A stretch of DNA of 64,000 nt, taken from contig CANTUV010000053.1 of the NCBI GenBank assembly GCA_947685225.1, positions 2,341,501-2,405,500 of the forward strand. Reading direction: 5' to 3'. Below are positions 60,561 through 64,000 of this stretch, piece by piece. Made by a program: the position numbers and the translations under genes. This DNA is from Garcia nutans (Eukaryota; Streptophyta; Magnoliopsida; Malpighiales; Euphorbiaceae). Under the pieces are notes generated by a model. The model was given only the letters and a program-made list of their open reading frames with translations. It made no database searches and was not told where the DNA came from. How positions within the stretch are numbered: position 1 is the first letter of the stretch; every line of letters starts with the position of its first letter.

Positions 60561-60677
60561 TCAAAGTAACTCTGTTTTTGTTTTGGTCCTGTTCGAAATA
60601 TCCAATATCAACTCAAAACCAATTGCTTTTCACTCTCTTTTACCAAAATCTCATATCGTTCAAGCATGGGGAAAAAC

Positions 60678-62398
60678 TATAGACCTTTAATTTTGGCGTG
60701 GATTAAATTTTGTTCTAACTAAAAGGGTCAGGTCAAGTCCAAGAAGCTTAAACCTAGTCTAGTATAATTTTAAAAGCTTAAACCTAGTCTTATTGAAATT
60801 CTAAAAGCTTGAATTGAGTCCAGTTTAATTTTAAAAGCTCAAAACAAAGATGCACCAACTTGATATAACCCAAACCAACTTGGTTTGACCCAAAAGCCAA
60901 AGATCATGTCAAATTGGAGAGCCAATTCAACATGATCTACTCCAATTTGACATGGACCAGGCTCCATGTGAAATTGGTATGACTTTCTGCCCCGATTTTA
61001 AACAATTTTAATTGTAATAGGACTGGATTGGCTTTTCCAACATGGCTTAAGACTATTAAACTTTGCCCTAATATTGCCTATAAAAAGGCAATTGACAAAC
61101 AGAAAAGGTGGGAGCCATAATTAAAAAACATATACACAGAGAGGAGCAACGAATAAGAAACAAAAAAGCAATTGATACAAAAAAAAACAAAACATAAAAA
61201 GTGAGAGAACAGAGACAGAAAAGCAAAACACAAAAGATTGTTTCGCTTGGCCAAAACCAATTCCCCAAGCAAACTGTAGCATCATCAAGCTTTAACTTTT
61301 GTGGATTGAGGTGCTCAAATAGAGTTTGGTTCAACAAAATTAATTTGGCTGATTAAACAAATTAATGTTTGATTTACTAATTTATTTTAATTGAATTTTG
61401 TTAATCTCGTTCATTGTTTAATATGACAAAATCCCATGTTATTTGTTCAGATTAGAAACTACATCCAATAACAACAATTTTAAAATTTCATGCAGTAGCT
61501 ATAACCCAATTTCTTAATAATTCCTAAAATCCTAATTTCCAAATCCCAAATTCCTAAACCTCCAATCCAAAACTCCAAATTCCAAAGCCCTAAATTTCAT
61601 CTAATAGCCATAACACTAATTCCTAAAACCCTAATCCAAAACCCTAAATCCCACAACCTAATTCCATAACAAAATTTATATTAAGATCTATTTATAAATT
61701 GCAGTTTTTATGATTAATTATAATGTCATTAGTTTAGCCTTAATTTATAAATGTTTATGCAATAGTTATTCATTTGTTTAGCTTTACCATGAATGATTAC
61801 TAAGTATTTATTGATTATATTTTCAAGAGACTTGTAAAAGGTATGATTCTACTTTGTTGGTGTCTTGTTTGTTTAATTTGTTTCTTTTATCTTATTTGTG
61901 TTTTGGGAATTATTGTAAGGGACAAATTTCTACCAATTGGTGGGTGTCCTATTTTTATTTACTTGTGTTTTGGATATTGGATATTGTAAGGGCATGTTTC
62001 CATCCTTGGATGGGTGCCATTTTGTTTGTTTGACTTGATTTAAATATGATGGATACTTATTCCTTTTAATTACATGTAATAAAGATAATATCATAACAAT
62101 ATAAGAATTTAATAATATTTAGACCTAAAAAGGAGGCCGGTTCTAATGAATTGGGTGTTATGGGGGTACTGAGTCATTCGCACCTTCCCCATACGTACCT
62201 AACTTTTCAAACCAAAGTAGGGGGTTGGGGATTCCTTAGGAATCGAGTCATCCATGCCTTTCTATTTCTTTCCCATACCCTCCGGGTGGTGATTCAATTT
62301 CTCTGGGTTTAAGCCTGTGTTCTATAAGGCCTAGAGCCTAACGATGCTGAAGTCTTAAGAACCATTTCACTAGGAGTGGGGTCAAAAATCCCTGCTCA
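60678..62398 (+). mobile_element. Element G, second LTR (1721 bp)
   Basis: Same sequence and orientation as 39906-41653. It starts TATAGACCTTTAATTTTGG, the expected TG being TA, and ends CCTGCTCA. A purine run GGGGAAAAA (60669-60676) just before it can serve as polypurine tract. The TATA box is at 61079-61086. It ought to be the 3' LTR of G, but a primer-binding-like sequence follows it. Confidence 0.83.
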
Positions 62399-62440
62399 CA
62401 GTGGTGAATCTATAGGGTATGAGTGAAGTTGATTCCAAAT
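62399..62440 (+). other. Primer-binding-like sequence after second LTR of G
   Basis: CAGTGGTGAATCTATAGGG parallels TAGTGGTGACTCTAGTGGGG at 41654, and similarity continues through GAAGTTGATTCC. This is internal sequence, not expected behind a 3' LTR. Confidence 0.65.
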
Positions 62441-63334
62441 TCTAAGGAATTTAAGTGGGCCTAATCAGGACTATATTATTCTTTAATTGTGTTTATCGGT
62501 AATAGTCATTATTAAATTATAAGTGTTTATTATTTGCTTTCTGATTGGATATTGTGTTAATATATAACTCTCGGGTTATAATAATATACTCAGAACATAA
62601 CAAATATTTTACTCTACTTGAGTATAATAAAATGTCAATTTAAAAAGAGATTCTTAGAACTTATAATTGTACTTGTACTAAATTTAGTTTTTACTTGAAT
62701 ACTCTCAATTAACACATATATCAGATTTACTTGATTAGAGTAAGTATTTTTACTCAACTTTAGTATACAAAACACTTTAATTTTGAAAATCATATGATAG
62801 TACAAAACAGAGGTAGTTTAGAGACTGTAAACAGAGGTAGCCAGAGGCTGAGTTTTTAGGGCAGTAACTTCACCTTATGTGCATTTCAGAACACCAGTGT
62901 ACACTGCTTAGTGGTTTAACTCCCACTAGGGTTGGGATTTGTCAACGTGATTATCAAAAAATTAGGTTTGGTCATCTGATTAGTCTCAGAAGGCTCATCC
63001 AGAAGGTCATACATGAATTAAATAGGCTTATTAACATATACACAGTACTTTGACCATTACTTTAATGATTTTACTTTTAATTAAATTCTCATGTATAACC
63101 TTACATATATCATTTCTTAATTACTAATAAGAATTTATTTAAATATTTTAGCAATTTATGTCCCTAAGTTATGGAACACATGATCACACTCCATAGCTAG
63201 TCATCTTATACATCTAATTTGTACTCTATTATTATAGAGTATTTTTCACAAGTCATTCTATTAGTAATTTGGTATATTAATAATTTAGTCAAACTTTATG
63301 GCTAAAATCATATAGTGAATTTTACATGACCTTA
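62441..63334. other. Unassigned AT-rich stretch
   Basis: No ORF or terminal repeat recognised. The beginning may still be leader of a second G copy (GGCCTAATC...TATATTATTCTTT resembles 41695-41725). The end leads into Copia fragment K, whose gag should lie here but is not recognisable. Confidence 0.45.
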
Positions 63335-64000
63335 AGGACTCAAGTTCATTTGGGTACGTAAGGAAAGGCAAATTTATTTATTTTATAGGTTTGTCTTTAG
63401 TCCGCTATGAAAAGAAGTTTATGGATGGTTGATATTAGATGCTTACGGAATATTACATAAGATGCTAGCCTATTCATGAGTTTGAAAAAGAGAAAAGATG
63501 GTAGTGTAACTTTTGGAAATAATGCTAAAGGGTAAGATTATTAGCATTAGCTCTATAGGTGCTAATAGTAAAATTTTAATTAAAAATGTTTTGCTTGTTG
63601 ATGGATTAAAATGTAACTTTTTAAGTGTAAGTCAATTATATGATAAAGGGTGTAAAGTCACCTTGACACTAATGGATGTCTTGTCTCTAATCTTATAGAT
63701 GGTCAAGGAATGCTAAAAGGAGGAAGAGTTCGAAATACCTATGCATTTGACCTACATTGTTTGCCTCATAAAAATTTAAAGTGTCTTATATCTATTAGTA
63801 GTAACTCTTGACTATGGCATAAAAGGTTGGGACATGCAAGCATAGAGACATTTCAAAGTCTTAACAAGGAAAAGCTAATTGAGAGTTTTCTAAATATTAA
63901 GTTCAAAAAAGTTAAAACTTGTGGACCATGTTAAAAGGGCAAGCAACACAAAAGTTCATTCAAGCAAAAACTTTTGTTAGTACTTCTAGACCTTTCGAGC
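63335..64000 (+). pseudogene. K: Copia protease and pre-integrase fragment, runs off window
   Basis: Plus strand; closely parallels E near 35110-34560. CAAGTTCATTTGGGTACGTAA is followed by a protease relic WMVDIRCLRNIT, where the family has WLIDSGCSRHMT: the Asp is kept, the SG lost, and a stop follows. Then come SVTFGNNAKGK, a 61-residue piece (63513-63698) with KCNFLSVSQLYDKGCKVTL, and the GAG-pre-integrase motif WHKRLGHASIETFQSL near 63820. Several stops. Same SIRE-like lineage as E but a different copy, in opposite orientation. Confidence 0.85.

Noticed and set aside
1..64000. Host genes, tRNA, rRNA, CRISPR arrays or organellar DNA
   Set aside because: Looked for on both strands. All recognisable proteins are retrotransposon gag or pol, and repeats are LTRs, minisatellites and microsatellites.

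Overview
The window is plant nuclear DNA, probably from a dicot-like flowering plant. It is AT-rich and consists almost entirely of nested LTR retrotransposons. I found no single-copy host gene, tRNA, rRNA or CRISPR array. Every coding stretch I recognise is retrotransposon gag or pol, and almost all are broken by stops and frameshifts. The species cannot be named from sequence alone. For reference the elements are lettered A to K, plus S1 to S3 (solo LTRs) and T (a TRIM).

Left part (1-38652). Element B is an old Ty3/Gypsy element of the chromodomain (Tekay/Del-like) type on the minus strand. It is the platform for the others. Element A (same lineage, minus strand, about 3 kb LTRs, 1-10485, left end outside the window) sits in B's LTR. 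Element C (same family as A, 13736-28808, TSD GGTAT) sits at the protease/RT junction of B. Each LTR of C is split again by a solo LTR: S1 (14870-16564, Athila-like) in one, S2 (25062-27539) in the other. Element D, of which only an LTR and leader remain (29537 to about 32660, plus strand), cuts the gag zinc-knuckle region of B. Element E (33415-38652, minus strand) is a SIRE-like Ty1/Copia element that has lost its 3' end inside the RT.

Right part (38653-64000). A pyrimidine-rich stretch with a degenerate minisatellite and an LTR fragment leads into element G, a Tat/Ogre-like Gypsy element on the plus strand. G has its 5' LTR at 39906-41653, a broken gag at 42913-44640, no recognisable pol, a long 3' region with minisatellites, and a second LTR at 60678-62398. 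G is interrupted by T, a textbook TRIM (44101-44509) inside the gag CxFH finger; by F, a complete but decayed Tekay-like element (46035-55885, TSD GAGAA); and by S3, a solo LTR (57560-60342, TSD TCCTT). The second LTR of G is again followed by a primer-binding-like site, so G is either a tandem (LTR-internal-LTR-internal) or two insertions. The window ends in another Copia fragment, K.

The most interesting signals are in the noncoding LTR sequence. First, the Tekay-type LTRs A, C, D, F and S2 carry a two-hairpin module about 370-650 bp from the LTR 3' end. Compensatory and G.U changes keep it pairable on the sense strand only, and it is followed by a splice-donor-like CAGGTRA. Second, S3 has an exactly 22-bp-periodic array of tetraloop hairpins, including GGAC(TTCG)GTCC, whose stems change in a paired way. 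Third, ACACGGCC/GGCCGTGT arrays recur in several unrelated LTR families. Fourth, there is the TRIM.
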